NCBI GenBank assembly: GCA_963730685.1
Contig: CAVSSP010000001.1
Span: forward strand, 1,736,001-1,800,000
Direction of reading: 5' to 3'
Source: Bog-756 sp963730685
GTDB taxonomy: Bacteria > Actinomycetota > Acidimicrobiia > Acidimicrobiales > RAAP-2
DNA length: 64,000 nt
The translations under genes were made by a program, and so were the position numbers. Under the pieces are notes generated by a model. The model made no database searches. It saw nothing but the letters and a program-made list of their open reading frames with translations, and was not told the origin of the DNA. Of the stretch, positions 33,371 through 41,287 are shown piece by piece; positions within the stretch are counted from its first letter, which is position 1; every line of letters starts with the position of its first letter.

Positions 33371-34585
33371 ATGACCACCACACCGGCCGACCTCACCATC
33401 GGACTGACCGACGGCTTGTTCTACGGCGGTGATCCCTTCCCGGCCTTTGCCTGGATGCGTGCGCACGCCCCGGCCTTCTACGACGAGACCTCGGGCGTGT
33501 GGGGGATCACACGGTACGCCGACATCAAAGAGATCTCCAAGGACCCCGAGACCTTCTCCAATGCCGGTGGGATCCGCCCGGACAGCGATGCGCTGCCGAT
33601 GATGATCGACACCGACGCTCCCGAGCACGTGCGCCGCCGCCGACTGGTCAGCGAGGGGTTCACCCCGGGTCGCATCAAGGAGAGCGAGGAGGGGATCCGG
33701 CGCGTCTGTGACGCCATCATCGACCGGGTGTGCGAGGCGGGCACGGCGGACTTCGTGCGGGACATCGCCGCCCCCCTGCCGATGATCGTGATCGGCAACA
33801 TGCTGGGGGTCGCCCCGGAGGACCGTGACGACCTGCTGCGGTGGTCGGACGACATGTTGAAGGCGCTGGGATCGCCCGATCCGGGGGCCATGGACACGGC
33901 GGCCCTGGCCGCCATGGAGTATGCCGAGTACATCACCGCCGTGGCCGAGCAGCGCCGCCGCGACCGCCAGTCCGACGACCTGATCGGCACACTCGTCCAC
34001 GCCGAGATCGACGGCGACCGGCTCGACGAGGGATCGATCATCTACGAGTCCCTCCTCATCCTGATCGGTGGTGACGAGACGACCCGGCACGTGATCAGCG
34101 GAGGCATGTTCGAGCTCCTCCGGCATCCCGACCAGCTGACCGCACTGTCGCACGACCGGTCCCGCCTGCCGGCCGCGATCGAAGAGATGCTGCGCTGGGT
34201 GTCGCCCATCAAGAACATGGCCCGCCAGATGACACGGGATGTGGAGTTGCACGGGCAGACGCTCCACCAGGGCGAGAAGCTGCTGCTGCTCTACCCGTCG
34301 GCCAACAGGGACGAGCAGGTGTTCGACGCGCCCGAGGAATTCGACATCGCCCGCACGCCGAACGATCACATGGCGTTCGGGTTCGGCTCCCACTTCTGCC
34401 TCGGGAACCGGTTGGCCCGCATGGAGCTGAGCGTGATGTTCGACCGCCTGCTGACCAGGCTTCCCGACCTGGCCCTGGCCGACAGCGTGGAGCCGCCGAA
34501 GCGGGCCGCCAACTTCGTCTCGGGCTACGAGACCATGCCGGTGGTCTTCACGCCGACCGCTCCGATCGGAGCAGCCGGGCCATGA
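33371..34585 (+). CDS. cytochrome P450
   Basis: 404 residues. I-helix oxygen-binding motif LILIGGDETTRHVISGG, ExxR in IEEMLRWVSP, and the haem-binding loop FGFGSHFCLGNRLARME with the axial Cys. Soluble bacterial class; overall resemblance to actinobacterial steroid/lipid P450s such as CYP142/CYP125 is an impression only. It needs ferredoxin partners not encoded here. ATG at 33371 follows GGGGGAC; the 47 in-frame upstream residues are unconserved. It overlaps the pterin dehydratase gene by 4 nt (ATGA). Confidence 0.94.
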   Translation: MTTTPADLTIGLTDGLFYGGDPFPAFAWMRAHAPAFYDETSGVWGITRYADIKEISKDPETFSNAGGIRPDSDALPMMIDTDAPEHVRRRRLVSEGFTPGRIKESEEGIRRVCDAIIDRVCEAGTADFVRDIAAPLPMIVIGNMLGVAPEDRDDLLRWSDDMLKALGSPDPGAMDTAALAAMEYAEYITAVAEQRRRDRQSDDLIGTLVHAEIDGDRLDEGSIIYESLLILIGGDETTRHVISGGMFELLRHPDQLTALSHDRSRLPAAIEEMLRWVSPIKNMARQMTRDVELHGQTLHQGEKLLLLYPSANRDEQVFDAPEEFDIARTPNDHMAFGFGSHFCLGNRLARMELSVMFDRLLTRLPDLALADSVEPPKRAANFVSGYETMPVVFTPTAPIGAAGP

Positions 34586-34893
34586 GACAGCCGCTTCTGG
34601 ACGAGCACCAGGTCATCGAGGTGCTGGCGGCCGAGGACGGACCGGACTGGCACCTGATCGGGGGCAAACTGGTCAAGACGGTGGTGTGCGCCACGTTCGT
34701 CGACGCCCTGGCGTTCGTGGGGCGGGTAGGTGCCCTGGCCGAGGCGGCCGACCACCATCCCGACATCGACATCCGGTACAACCGGGTGACGCTGAGCCTC
34801 ATGACCCACGACTCCGACGGCATCACCCAGCTCGACGTGGACCTGGCCCGGGCCATCGACGGGGTGGACACCGACTCCGCCGCCGAGGGCTGA
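34582..34893 (+). CDS. 4a-hydroxytetrahydrobiopterin dehydratase
   Basis: 103 residues of the PCD/PhhB family: WHLIGGKLVKTVVCATFVDALAFV, then the active-site signature AEAADHHPDIDIRYNRVTL containing the catalytic His pair, and a C-terminal THDSDGITQLDVDLARAID. It dehydrates pterin-4a-carbinolamine. The start overlaps the P450 stop (ATGA), so it is translationally coupled to a haem monooxygenase that does not use pterin. Confidence 0.93.
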   Translation: MRQPLLDEHQVIEVLAAEDGPDWHLIGGKLVKTVVCATFVDALAFVGRVGALAEAADHHPDIDIRYNRVTLSLMTHDSDGITQLDVDLARAIDGVDTDSAAEG

Positions 34894-34962
34894 TCCCCGA
34901 GGACCGATCACGGGCCCCGACGGCGTGCCGGAGCGCTCCGGGGAGGTGGGCCCGGTGGCCGG

Positions 34963-35589
34963 TCAGCCGACCGGGAGGTCCCAGAGGGGGAACCAGCGGT
35001 CGAGATCGGCCTCGACGGTGAGGTCGTCGGCGACCAGGCTCTTCAGCTTCATCTCCTGCTCGGTGTCGCGCTTCTCGTGGCCCACCGGCACGAAGGGGTA
35101 GAACGTGCCCCGCTTGAACAGATAGACGAGGTAGGCGGTGGACGGCAGGACCGTGCCCGGCCCGGCGGTCAGCTCCGCGCCGAGTGCCTCCCCGTCATCG
35201 TCCCGGGGGGGCAGTTCGGCCAGCCCGAACACCGAGCACAAGAGCTGTGGCCCCCACCCCGAATCCGACAGTGACGAGTTCACCAGGTGGATCCGAGTGA
35301 CCAGCTCCCCGATGTCGGCGTCCTCCACCACCAGCCAGTGGTAGCCGTAGTTGTCCTCGGCCTGGCGGAGCCCCCCGCCCCCGTCCATGGACAAGAGCTT
35401 GACCACCTCGGCCTGCATGTCCTCGAACCCCTGACCGGTGGGGGGCTTGTAGCACACGCCCCCGTTCCCCGAGCACGACATGCTGGCGGCGCTCTGCAGG
35501 GTGATGGATGCCGAGGGCAGGGCGAACAGGGCGTCCAGGTTGGACTGGACCGGCTTGGTACGCCCGAGGATGGTGTTGAGCAGGCCCAT
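34963..35589 (-). CDS. pspAB: PspA-associated protein PspAB
   Basis: 208 residues: MGLLNTILGRTKPVQSNLDALF at the start, EDNYGYHWLVVED and LVYLFKRGTFYPFVPVG further on, matching a family encoded with pspA, pspAA and htpX in actinobacteria and archaea. No enzymatic motif is seen; its role is unknown. It lies 33 nt downstream of htpX and is the last gene of the operon. Confidence 0.8.
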   Translation of the reverse strand: MGLLNTILGRTKPVQSNLDALFALPSASITLQSAASMSCSGNGGVCYKPPTGQGFEDMQAEVVKLLSMDGGGGLRQAEDNYGYHWLVVEDADIGELVTRIHLVNSSLSDSGWGPQLLCSVFGLAELPPRDDDGEALGAELTAGPGTVLPSTAYLVYLFKRGTFYPFVPVGHEKRDTEQEMKLKSLVADDLTVEADLDRWFPLWDLPVG

Positions 35590-35622
35590 CAGACCGACCC
35601 GGTCAGCGGCACGGCCGCCCGA

Positions 35623-36558
35623 TCACGAGGGGCGCCCGAGCTGGGCCTCGATGGTGGCCAGCTGGGCGAGCCGCTGGTCCAGCGACGGGTGGGTGGAGAA
35701 CAGCGTCGACAGGCTCACGCCGTTCTTGGCGATGGCCGGCGTGAAGAAGAAGGCGTTGAAGCTCTCGGCGGACCGGAGGTCGCGGGTGGGAATTCGGGCC
35801 ATGTCGCCGGTCACCTTGACCAGCGCCGACGCCAGCGCCGAGGGTCGCCCGGTCAACAGGGCACCCGACCGGTCGGCGGCCAGCTCGCGGTAGCGGGACA
35901 GGGCCATGGTGAGCAGGAAGGAGATGGCGTACACCACCACCGACACCACCAGGACCAGGAGCTCGACCACGGCGGCGTTGTCACCCCCTTGGCTGTTGTT
36001 CCGGTTGCCGCCCCCGAATCCGCCCATGAGCCCCGACCACAGCATGATGCGGGTGATCAGGCCCGCCACCATCCCGAGGAAGCTGGCGATGGTCATCACG
36101 GCCACGTCCCGGTGGGCGACGTGGGACAGCTCGTGGGCCAGGACCGCCTCCAGCTCGGGTTCGTCGAGGCGGCGCATGAGGCCGGTGGTGGCGCACACCA
36201 CGGCACTGTTCGGGCTCCGGCCGGTGGCGAAGGCGTTGGGGACGTCGGTGTCGGCGATGGCCACCCGGGGCTTCTTCATGTCGGCCAGGGCGCACAGCCG
36301 GTCGATGACGCCGTGGAGCTCAGGAGCCTGTTCGGGCGTCACGATGTGCCCGTGCATGCCGAACAGGGCGATCTTGTCGGAGAACCAGTACTGGACGAAC
36401 AAGAAGGCGGCCGCCAGCACCAGCACCACGGCCAGCTGCACGCCGAAGGCGATCAGGAGGCCGATGACCACCCCGTACAGCAGCACCAGCATCAGGCCGG
36501 TGGTGAACATGCGGACGGTGAGGCCGCGGTCGTTGGGGATGTTGCGTGCCGTGCTCAT
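35623..36558 (-). CDS. htpX: HtpX-type membrane zinc metalloprotease
   Basis: 311 residues. Two N-terminal transmembrane helices (MFTTGLMLVLLYGVVIGLLIAFG; LAVVLVLAAAFLFVQYWF), then the zinc motif LAHELSHVAHRD (HExxH) and a downstream Glu in SRYRELAADRSGALLTG; two more hydrophobic segments lie between. M48 peptidase that degrades damaged membrane proteins. ATG at 36558 is chosen. The frame is open further upstream but only as a shadow of the preceding genes. It follows pspAA by 10 nt. Confidence 0.94.
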   Translation of the reverse strand: MSTARNIPNDRGLTVRMFTTGLMLVLLYGVVIGLLIAFGVQLAVVLVLAAAFLFVQYWFSDKIALFGMHGHIVTPEQAPELHGVIDRLCALADMKKPRVAIADTDVPNAFATGRSPNSAVVCATTGLMRRLDEPELEAVLAHELSHVAHRDVAVMTIASFLGMVAGLITRIMLWSGLMGGFGGGNRNNSQGGDNAAVVELLVLVVSVVVYAISFLLTMALSRYRELAADRSGALLTGRPSALASALVKVTGDMARIPTRDLRSAESFNAFFFTPAIAKNGVSLSTLFSTHPSLDQRLAQLATIEAQLGRPS

Positions 36559-36568
36559 CGCGTCACCG

Positions 36569-36859
36569 TCAACGGTCGTCGCTTCCGGCGTCGCCGCCGG
36601 GCTCGGCCAGGAGGCCCTTGGTCTCCTCCAGGGTGGAGTCGGAGAAGGGGACCACCAGGTCCGACGGCGCGAAGTCGTCGTCGGCGACCGGCACGCCGGT
36701 CCTGCGCACCTCGGCGATGAGCGCGTCGAGGGCAGTGGCGAAGGCCGGCTCGTCCCCGCCGTTGACGGCGTCCAACAGGGCGCCGTCCAGCGCGTCGAGG
36801 ACATGGCGCTCCCCGGCGTCGATGGCGTACTGTCCGTCGCCCAGGATCCGGACGATCAT
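36569..36859 (-). CDS. pspAA: PspA-associated protein PspAA
   Basis: 96 residues beginning MIVRILGDGQYAIDAGERHVLDALD, with GVPVADDDFAPSDLVVPFSD near the C-terminus, matching the small PspAA family found beside pspA in actinobacteria. ATG at 36859 is the natural start. Its first bases overlap a TGA (36856-36858) that would end pspA if pspA were shifted by one nucleotide. Confidence 0.87.
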   Translation of the reverse strand: MIVRILGDGQYAIDAGERHVLDALDGALLDAVNGGDEPAFATALDALIAEVRRTGVPVADDDFAPSDLVVPFSDSTLEETKGLLAEPGGDAGSDDR

Positions 36860-37607
36860 GACGGTGCGTCCCCGGTCTCCGCCGGGTTGAGCTCGGCAGG
36901 GGGGCGGCACCCGAGCCCACCTCGGCCTTGAGGGCGGCCAGTTCGGCGTCGACGGTCGAGGTGGTGGACGCCTTGTTCAGCTGGGCCTGGATGTCGTCCA
37001 CGGGGTTGGTCAGGTCGGTCAGCGCCCCCGATGCCAGCAGCTCGTCCATGGCCCCGGCCCGGGCCTGCATGCCGTCGATCTTGTCCTGGGCCCGCTGCAT
37101 GGACATGCCGGCATCGCTCATCGACTCCGAGATGCCCGACACCGCCTCGCCGATCTTCGTCTGCGCCTCGGCCGCCGTGTAGGTGGCCTTCATGGTCTCC
37201 TTCTTCGTGCGGAAGGAGTCCACCTGGGTCTGGAGCTTCTGGGCCGTGTCGATCAACTTCGTCTCCTGCGCCGCCACCTGCTGGTGTTGGGTCTGGAGGT
37301 CGGTGAGCTGCTCGGCCAGCGCGGCCCGCCGGGCCAGGGCCTCGCGGGCCAGGTCCTCGTTGCCCTGGGTGAGGGCCGCCTTGGCCTGGCCCTGCAGCTT
37401 GTCGGCCTGGCCCTGCAGCTGGGACGCCTGGAGCTCGATGCGCTTCTTCGCCGTGGTCACGTCGGCGACGCTCCGGCGCACCTTCTGCAGGCTCTCGAGC
37501 TGCTTCTGGTAGGAGAGGTCGAGCGACTCCCGGGGATCTTCGGCCTTGTCGAGGAGCTTATTGGTCTTGGCCTGGAGAATCCCAGACATGCGCTTCATGA
37601 CGCCCAT
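36856..37607 (-). CDS. pspA: phage shock protein A (PspA/IM30/ESCRT-III family), with apparent frameshift near the 3' end
   Basis: Coiled-coil protein of about 250 residues: MGVMKRMSGILQAKTNKLLD, EDPRESLDLSYQKQLESLQ, VRRSVADVTTAKKRIELQ, and the C-terminal MDELLASGALTDL. It binds stressed membranes and stabilises them. ATG at 37607 is preceded by GAGGAAGGA. As sequenced, the frame has no stop until 36555, reading through all of pspAA as an Arg/Pro-rich tail. Adding one C to the C6 run at 36899-36904 gives PPAELNPAETGDAPS and a TGA overlapping the pspAA start (ATGA). The coordinates here assume that corrected end. Confidence 0.85.
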
Positions 37608-37661
37608 AGTGAAAGATCCTTCCTCGTTCTCGAACATGGAGCTTAGGGCGTCGCTGCCCGG

Positions 37662-37667
37662 TAGCGT
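37662..37667 (+). promoter_or_regulatory. -10 box TAGCGT of mca (leaderless)
   Basis: TAGCGT ends seven nt before the GTG at 37675, in the 67-nt divergent gap with pspA. Confidence 0.6.
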
Positions 37668-37674
37668 GATCAGC

Positions 37675-38637
37675 GTGCCCGATTCGCTCTGCCTCCTGAC
37701 AGTCCACGCCCACCCCGACGACGAATCGTCCAAAGGTGCCGGTACCGTGGCCCGCTACCACGCCGAGGGGGTGAGGACCGTCCTGGTGTGCTGCACGGGC
37801 GGTGAGGAGGGGGAGGTCCTGAATCCGGCCATGGCCACCCCGGAGACCGAGGCACGCCTGGCCGACCTCCGGATGGAGGAGTTGGAGCGGGCCACCGCCA
37901 TCATCGGCTACGACGAGGTGGACATGCTGGGCTACCGCGACTCGGGCATGGCCGGCGCCGAATCGAACAGCCATCCCGAATCGTTCGCCCAGGCACCGCT
38001 CGACGAGGCCGTCGAACGGCTGGTGACCATCGTCAGACGGGCCCGTCCCCAGGTCATGGTCATCTACGGGGACGAACAGTCGGGGTATCCCCATCCGGAC
38101 CATCTCCGGGTCCACGAGGTCGGGCTGGCCGCGTTCGGGGCGGCCGGCGATCCGGGCCGGTTCCCCTCGGCGGGGGAGCCCTGGCAGCCGGCCAAGCTGT
38201 ACTACACGGGGTTCTCGGTCGCTCGGTTCAAGGAGATCCATCAGAAGTTCGAGGAGCTGGGCCTCGAGTCGCCGTTCGACGAGCAGTGGCGGTCGAGATG
38301 GGACGGCATTCCCGAGGAGCCGATCACCACGTCCATCGACATCGCCGAGTACGCCGATGTACGTCAGCGGGCACTCCTGGCCCATGCCACCCAGGTCGAT
38401 CCGGAGTCGCCGTTCTGGTTCGGGCTTCCCCCCGAGGTGATGCGGTCCATCCATCCCTTCGACGACTACCGGCTGGCGCTGGTGGCCGGCCCCGACGGGG
38501 TCCCGGCGCCACCGGTCCCGGCGGCACCGGCCCCGGCCGCGGGCTCGGCCGATGGTGGATCCGGCGCACCGGTGGAGACCGACCTGTTCGCCGGGGTTCG
38601 CACCCAGGAACGCTCCGGGTCCCGCGCCGGGGACTGA
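37675..38637 (+). CDS. mca: mycothiol S-conjugate amidase
   Basis: 320 residues, PIG-L/LmbE family. The zinc-binding motif is LLTVHAHPDDESSKGAGTV, with HPDHLRVHEVGLAAF as the second His site. DSGMAGAESNSHPESFAQA and the C-terminal region with SPFWFGLPPEVM resemble Mca of mycobacteria. It cleaves mycothiol-toxin conjugates to mercapturic acids, indicating that the organism makes mycothiol. GTG start set by the leaderless -10 box. A Pro/Ala-rich tail of about 45 residues extends beyond the usual Mca length. Confidence 0.9.
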   Translation: MPDSLCLLTVHAHPDDESSKGAGTVARYHAEGVRTVLVCCTGGEEGEVLNPAMATPETEARLADLRMEELERATAIIGYDEVDMLGYRDSGMAGAESNSHPESFAQAPLDEAVERLVTIVRRARPQVMVIYGDEQSGYPHPDHLRVHEVGLAAFGAAGDPGRFPSAGEPWQPAKLYYTGFSVARFKEIHQKFEELGLESPFDEQWRSRWDGIPEEPITTSIDIAEYADVRQRALLAHATQVDPESPFWFGLPPEVMRSIHPFDDYRLALVAGPDGVPAPPVPAAPAPAAGSADGGSGAPVETDLFAGVRTQERSGSRAGD

Positions 38638-38644
38638 ACGGTGT

Positions 38645-38668
38645 CGGCGGCTGGGCGGGGAGCCGCCG
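38645..38668 (+). terminator. GC-rich hairpin downstream of mca
   Basis: CGGCGGCT-GGGCGGGG-AGCCGCCG: a perfect 8-bp stem with an 8-nt loop beginning 8 nt after the mca stop. There is no U tract, as is common for high-GC actinobacteria. Confidence 0.4.
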
Positions 38669-38762
38669 CCCGGACCGCTCGAGCGCTTCCGGCCGAACCC
38701 TCGGCTCCTCGACACCACCGCTAGCATCGCCGGTGCGCACAGTCGACCGGTGAGGGGTGCTC

Positions 38763-39149
38763 GTGACGAAGTGGCTGTCAGGGGAGTGGTTCGAAGAGAC
38801 CCGGGCGATGGTCGCCGACCAGCCCGGTCCTCTAGGACTGGCGGCCGGCATCCAGGTCGAGGTGACCGGCGGTCCGGACGGTGACGTGCGGTACTACCGA
38901 GTATTCGAGGACGGGCGGCTGGCCGACAGCGGCGTCGGCACCCTCGACGACCCGGAGGTGACCGTGACCCTGGTGTGGGGCGATGCTGTGGCGATCCAAC
39001 GGGGTGAGCTCGATCCCAACGTGGCCTTCATGCAGGGAAGGATGAAGGTGGTGGGCTCCATGGGCGTGATGGTCAAACTCCTCCCGTTGGCCAACACCGC
39101 CGCCTGTCAGGAGCTCCGGGTCAGGATGGCCGAACTCACCGACTGGTGA
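38763..39149 (+). CDS. SCP2 sterol-binding domain protein
   Basis: 128 residues: VEVTGGPDGDVRYYRVFEDGRL, DDPEVTVTLVWGDAVAIQRGELD, PNVAFMQGRMKVVGSMGVMVKLLPL. The last segment is a typical SCP2/lipid-transfer fold signature. Such small proteins bind lipids or acyl groups. GTG at 38763 has GAGGGG about 5 nt upstream; GTG at 38757 is the alternative. A TAGCAT box at 38722 may be its -10. The 3' end overlaps the convergent gene by 14 nt. Confidence 0.85.
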   Translation: MTKWLSGEWFEETRAMVADQPGPLGLAAGIQVEVTGGPDGDVRYYRVFEDGRLADSGVGTLDDPEVTVTLVWGDAVAIQRGELDPNVAFMQGRMKVVGSMGVMVKLLPLANTAACQELRVRMAELTDW

Positions 39150-39870
39150 GCCCGACGAGGCCGGGGCTGGAGCCTCCGAGGAACGGGAGGTGCACGGCGC
39201 CGGCGCTCTGCAGGAGGATCAGGGTGACGACGGCCGCGATGAACAGGACCAAGAGCACCACCAGGAAGGGCCGTGCCCGCGCCCACGCCGTGGGCCGCTG
39301 GGGTGGCCGGCGCCGCTTCCGCCGCTCTGCATCCTGGCCCCATGCGACCACCCGCGTGACCGAAGAGGCCGCCGCCGGCCCCTGCAGGCGGACGGCGAAG
39401 CCGGTCACCCGGCGGGACAACTCGCGGGCATCGCCACCGGGGGTGATGAACCGATAGATGCCGGTGGAGGTCTGGACGACGATCAGGGCGCCCGACTCGA
39501 TGTGGGGCCGTGGCCGGCTCGTGGCGCCCGGGTCGACAACCGGAGGGCCGGTGGAGGGCGGGGGGTCGCCACGGTTCAGCTCCGGATCGACCCACCACTC
39601 GGGGACCGCCCCTCCCTGCCACGGTTCGACGGCATGGGCGGCCACTGATGACCAGGGCAGCACGCGGGGAAGCTCACCGGCGTACCTGATCACACCGATC
39701 CCGTCGTCCCCGAAGGTCATGGCGTGGATGTCGACGGGTTCGGAGCCGTCGGCGCCGAGCAGGATCAGGTGCTCGAGCCGGAACGGCGCGACGGCGCCGC
39801 TCGAGCGCGAGGACGGTGTCGTCGTGCCCGCCACGCCACCCTTGCGTTTCGAATGCTGTCCGTCGGCCAC
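39136..39870 (-). CDS. hypothetical protein with C-terminal membrane anchor
   Basis: About 244 residues, not recognised. The N-terminal two thirds look like a beta-rich domain (HLILLGADGSEPVDIHAMTF, DDGIGVIRYAGELPRVLPWSS, SGALIVVQTSTGIYRFITPGG), followed by a basic stretch (ERRKRRRPPQRP) and one transmembrane helix (PFLVVLLVLFIAAVVTLILL). Probably a membrane-anchored cytoplasmic domain. GTG at 39870 is preferred as GGAG lies about 6 nt upstream; GTG at 39876 is also in frame. Confidence 0.7.
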   Translation of the reverse strand: MADGQHSKRKGGVAGTTTPSSRSSGAVAPFRLEHLILLGADGSEPVDIHAMTFGDDGIGVIRYAGELPRVLPWSSVAAHAVEPWQGGAVPEWWVDPELNRGDPPPSTGPPVVDPGATSRPRPHIESGALIVVQTSTGIYRFITPGGDARELSRRVTGFAVRLQGPAAASSVTRVVAWGQDAERRKRRRPPQRPTAWARARPFLVVLLVLFIAAVVTLILLQSAGAVHLPFLGGSSPGLVGLTSR

Positions 39871-39978
39871 ACCCACTCCAGTCCGTGGCCGCTCAGGATA
39901 TCGGTGCCCGCCACGCCCGTCGGCCGACGCCGCCCGGCTCGTTCGTCGCGCCGTTCAGCCTCAGGTGCCCTGCATGAG

Positions 39979-40812
39979 TCAGCCTCGCCGCATGGCGTCA
40001 CGCAGGGACCGGTAGCCGATGCAGGTGACACCGGCCTCCTCGATGAGACGGCCCAGGCCCCGGTCGTCCACCAGCAGCACGTGGTCGGCCACCCGTTCCT
40101 CCCAGTCGTCGGTGATGGCACGAAGCTCGGGTGTGTCGACGGCCGGGCGCAGCGTGAGCTCGGTCACCCCGGGCGCCAGTCCCTCCACGAACTCCATGAA
40201 CACGCTGGTGCGGGCGCGGGCGGGGAGCGTGGCGAACCGGTCGGCGAACAGGACGCCGGCGTCGGCAGCCAACTGGCGCACGGGAAACCCCACCTGGGGC
40301 TCGTCCTCGGCCCCGAGCAGGCGGAGCGGGAGGCCGAAGTCGACGGCGAGCTCCAGGTAGACGTCGAAGAACTCGGGTCGGAGGAGGAGGGCGTCGAGGT
40401 GGGTGTCGAGATGGCTGATGTCGAAACCCCACAGGACCGCCCGTTCGAGCTGGGCCCGGCACTCCCGCCTCACTTCGTCGACGTCGGCGTGGTCCCATAC
40501 GTCGGTCACCGTGCGGGGGAAGCCCCCGTCGCCGTCGAGGAGGGACGGGGCCTGGGTGATCGGCCCCCACCGATAGAGATCGTGTTCGGCGTTGAGGGTC
40601 AGGTGCACGCCCACGTCCTCCCCCCGGAACCGGGATGCCGACTCGCGTGCCCACGGTGCCGGGACGATGAGCGAGGCGCTCGTCCCGATCCCGTCGTCGA
40701 GGGCCTCATAGACGCCGACAGTCGCTGCGTGGCAGAAGCCGAGCTCGGTGCAGTTGAGGATCAGCAGCTTGGCCCCGGGAGGGTACTCGAGGCGTTCGGC
40801 GACGGTCGGCAT
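39979..40812 (-). CDS. YdjC/ChbG-like carbohydrate deacetylase
   Basis: 277 residues. LLILNCTELGFCHAATVGVYEAL opens the domain where ChbG proteins have a metal-binding Asp-Asp; here the motif reads CTELGF. It continues with EDVGVHLTLNAEHDLYRWGP, FDISHLDTHLDALLL (metal His residues) and ELTLRPAVDTPELRAITDDW. The family deacetylates oligosaccharides. The altered Asp motif (TE for DD) suggests a variant active site. Start at ATG 40812 set by TACGGT seven nt upstream. Confidence 0.82.
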   Translation of the reverse strand: MPTVAERLEYPPGAKLLILNCTELGFCHAATVGVYEALDDGIGTSASLIVPAPWARESASRFRGEDVGVHLTLNAEHDLYRWGPITQAPSLLDGDGGFPRTVTDVWDHADVDEVRRECRAQLERAVLWGFDISHLDTHLDALLLRPEFFDVYLELAVDFGLPLRLLGAEDEPQVGFPVRQLAADAGVLFADRFATLPARARTSVFMEFVEGLAPGVTELTLRPAVDTPELRAITDDWEERVADHVLLVDDRGLGRLIEEAGVTCIGYRSLRDAMRRG

Positions 40813-40819
40813 GATCACG

Positions 40820-40825
40820 ACCGTA
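40820..40825 (-). promoter_or_regulatory. -10 box TACGGT of the ChbG-like gene (leaderless)
   Basis: Minus-strand TACGGT ends seven nt before the ATG at 40812. Confidence 0.55.
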
Positions 40826-40837
40826 GTGCCACCACCC

Positions 40838-41251
40838 TCAGGCGGCGCAACCGGCTGCCCCTGCATCACCACCTGACGATGACCGCTCTCCGCCCACTTC
40901 CGCCGCGGCCAGCAGCGCCCTGGCCGCGGCGATCCCCTGCCGCCCGATGCTCCGGGTCCGTTCGTCGAGCCGTGACCCGTCCCCGAGGTCGAGCCTCGGA
41001 CCCGGGGAGCGGCGCGTCACCCGGCCACCGCTCCGGCCTGGGTTGTTGCGGTTGCTGTCGCGCCCTCCCACCCGTGCCGCCGTCCGTCCCCCGGTCACTC
41101 CCCCTGGCGAGCGGCGACTGCGTTGCCGCCGTGATGTGACCGTGTCGGTCGAAGCGGTCGACCCGGTCAGGGGCAGTTCGAGCTGGGTGGTCCGGCTCGG
41201 TGGGGCGGTTGCGGTGGCGGCGGCTGGGGTGGTGCTCCGACGAGTGCTCAT
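40838..41251 (-). CDS. small basic hypothetical protein
   Basis: 137 residues, not recognised. The N-terminal 85 residues are Ser/Thr/Arg-rich and disordered-looking. The C-terminal segment LDERTRSIGRQGIAAARALL looks like a conserved amphipathic helix. Codon third positions are GC-rich in this frame. It would fill the otherwise empty 475-nt gap between divergent genes. CATAGT six nt before the ATG is -10-like. A competing frame overlaps, so the call is tentative. Confidence 0.45.
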   Translation of the reverse strand: MSTRRSTTPAAATATAPPSRTTQLELPLTGSTASTDTVTSRRQRSRRSPGGVTGGRTAARVGGRDSNRNNPGRSGGRVTRRSPGPRLDLGDGSRLDERTRSIGRQGIAAARALLAAAEVGGERSSSGGDAGAAGCAA

Positions 41252-41287
41252 GGGTCAACTATGTCCGGAGGGTGTATTACGGAGCCC

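Noticed and set aside
36555..36855. The PspA readthrough tail as a genuine overlapping C-terminal domain
   Set aside because: The tail is an Arg/Pro/Gly-rich antiphase reading of pspAA. A one-base change restores a sensible acidic end and an ATGA junction, so the tail is more likely an artefact or slippage product.
40866..41258. Alternative 130-codon minus-strand frame in the gap at 41 kb
   Set aside because: It overlaps the 137-codon frame at 40838-41251 and lacks its helix-like C-terminal segment and -10-like upstream sequence; at most one of the two is real.
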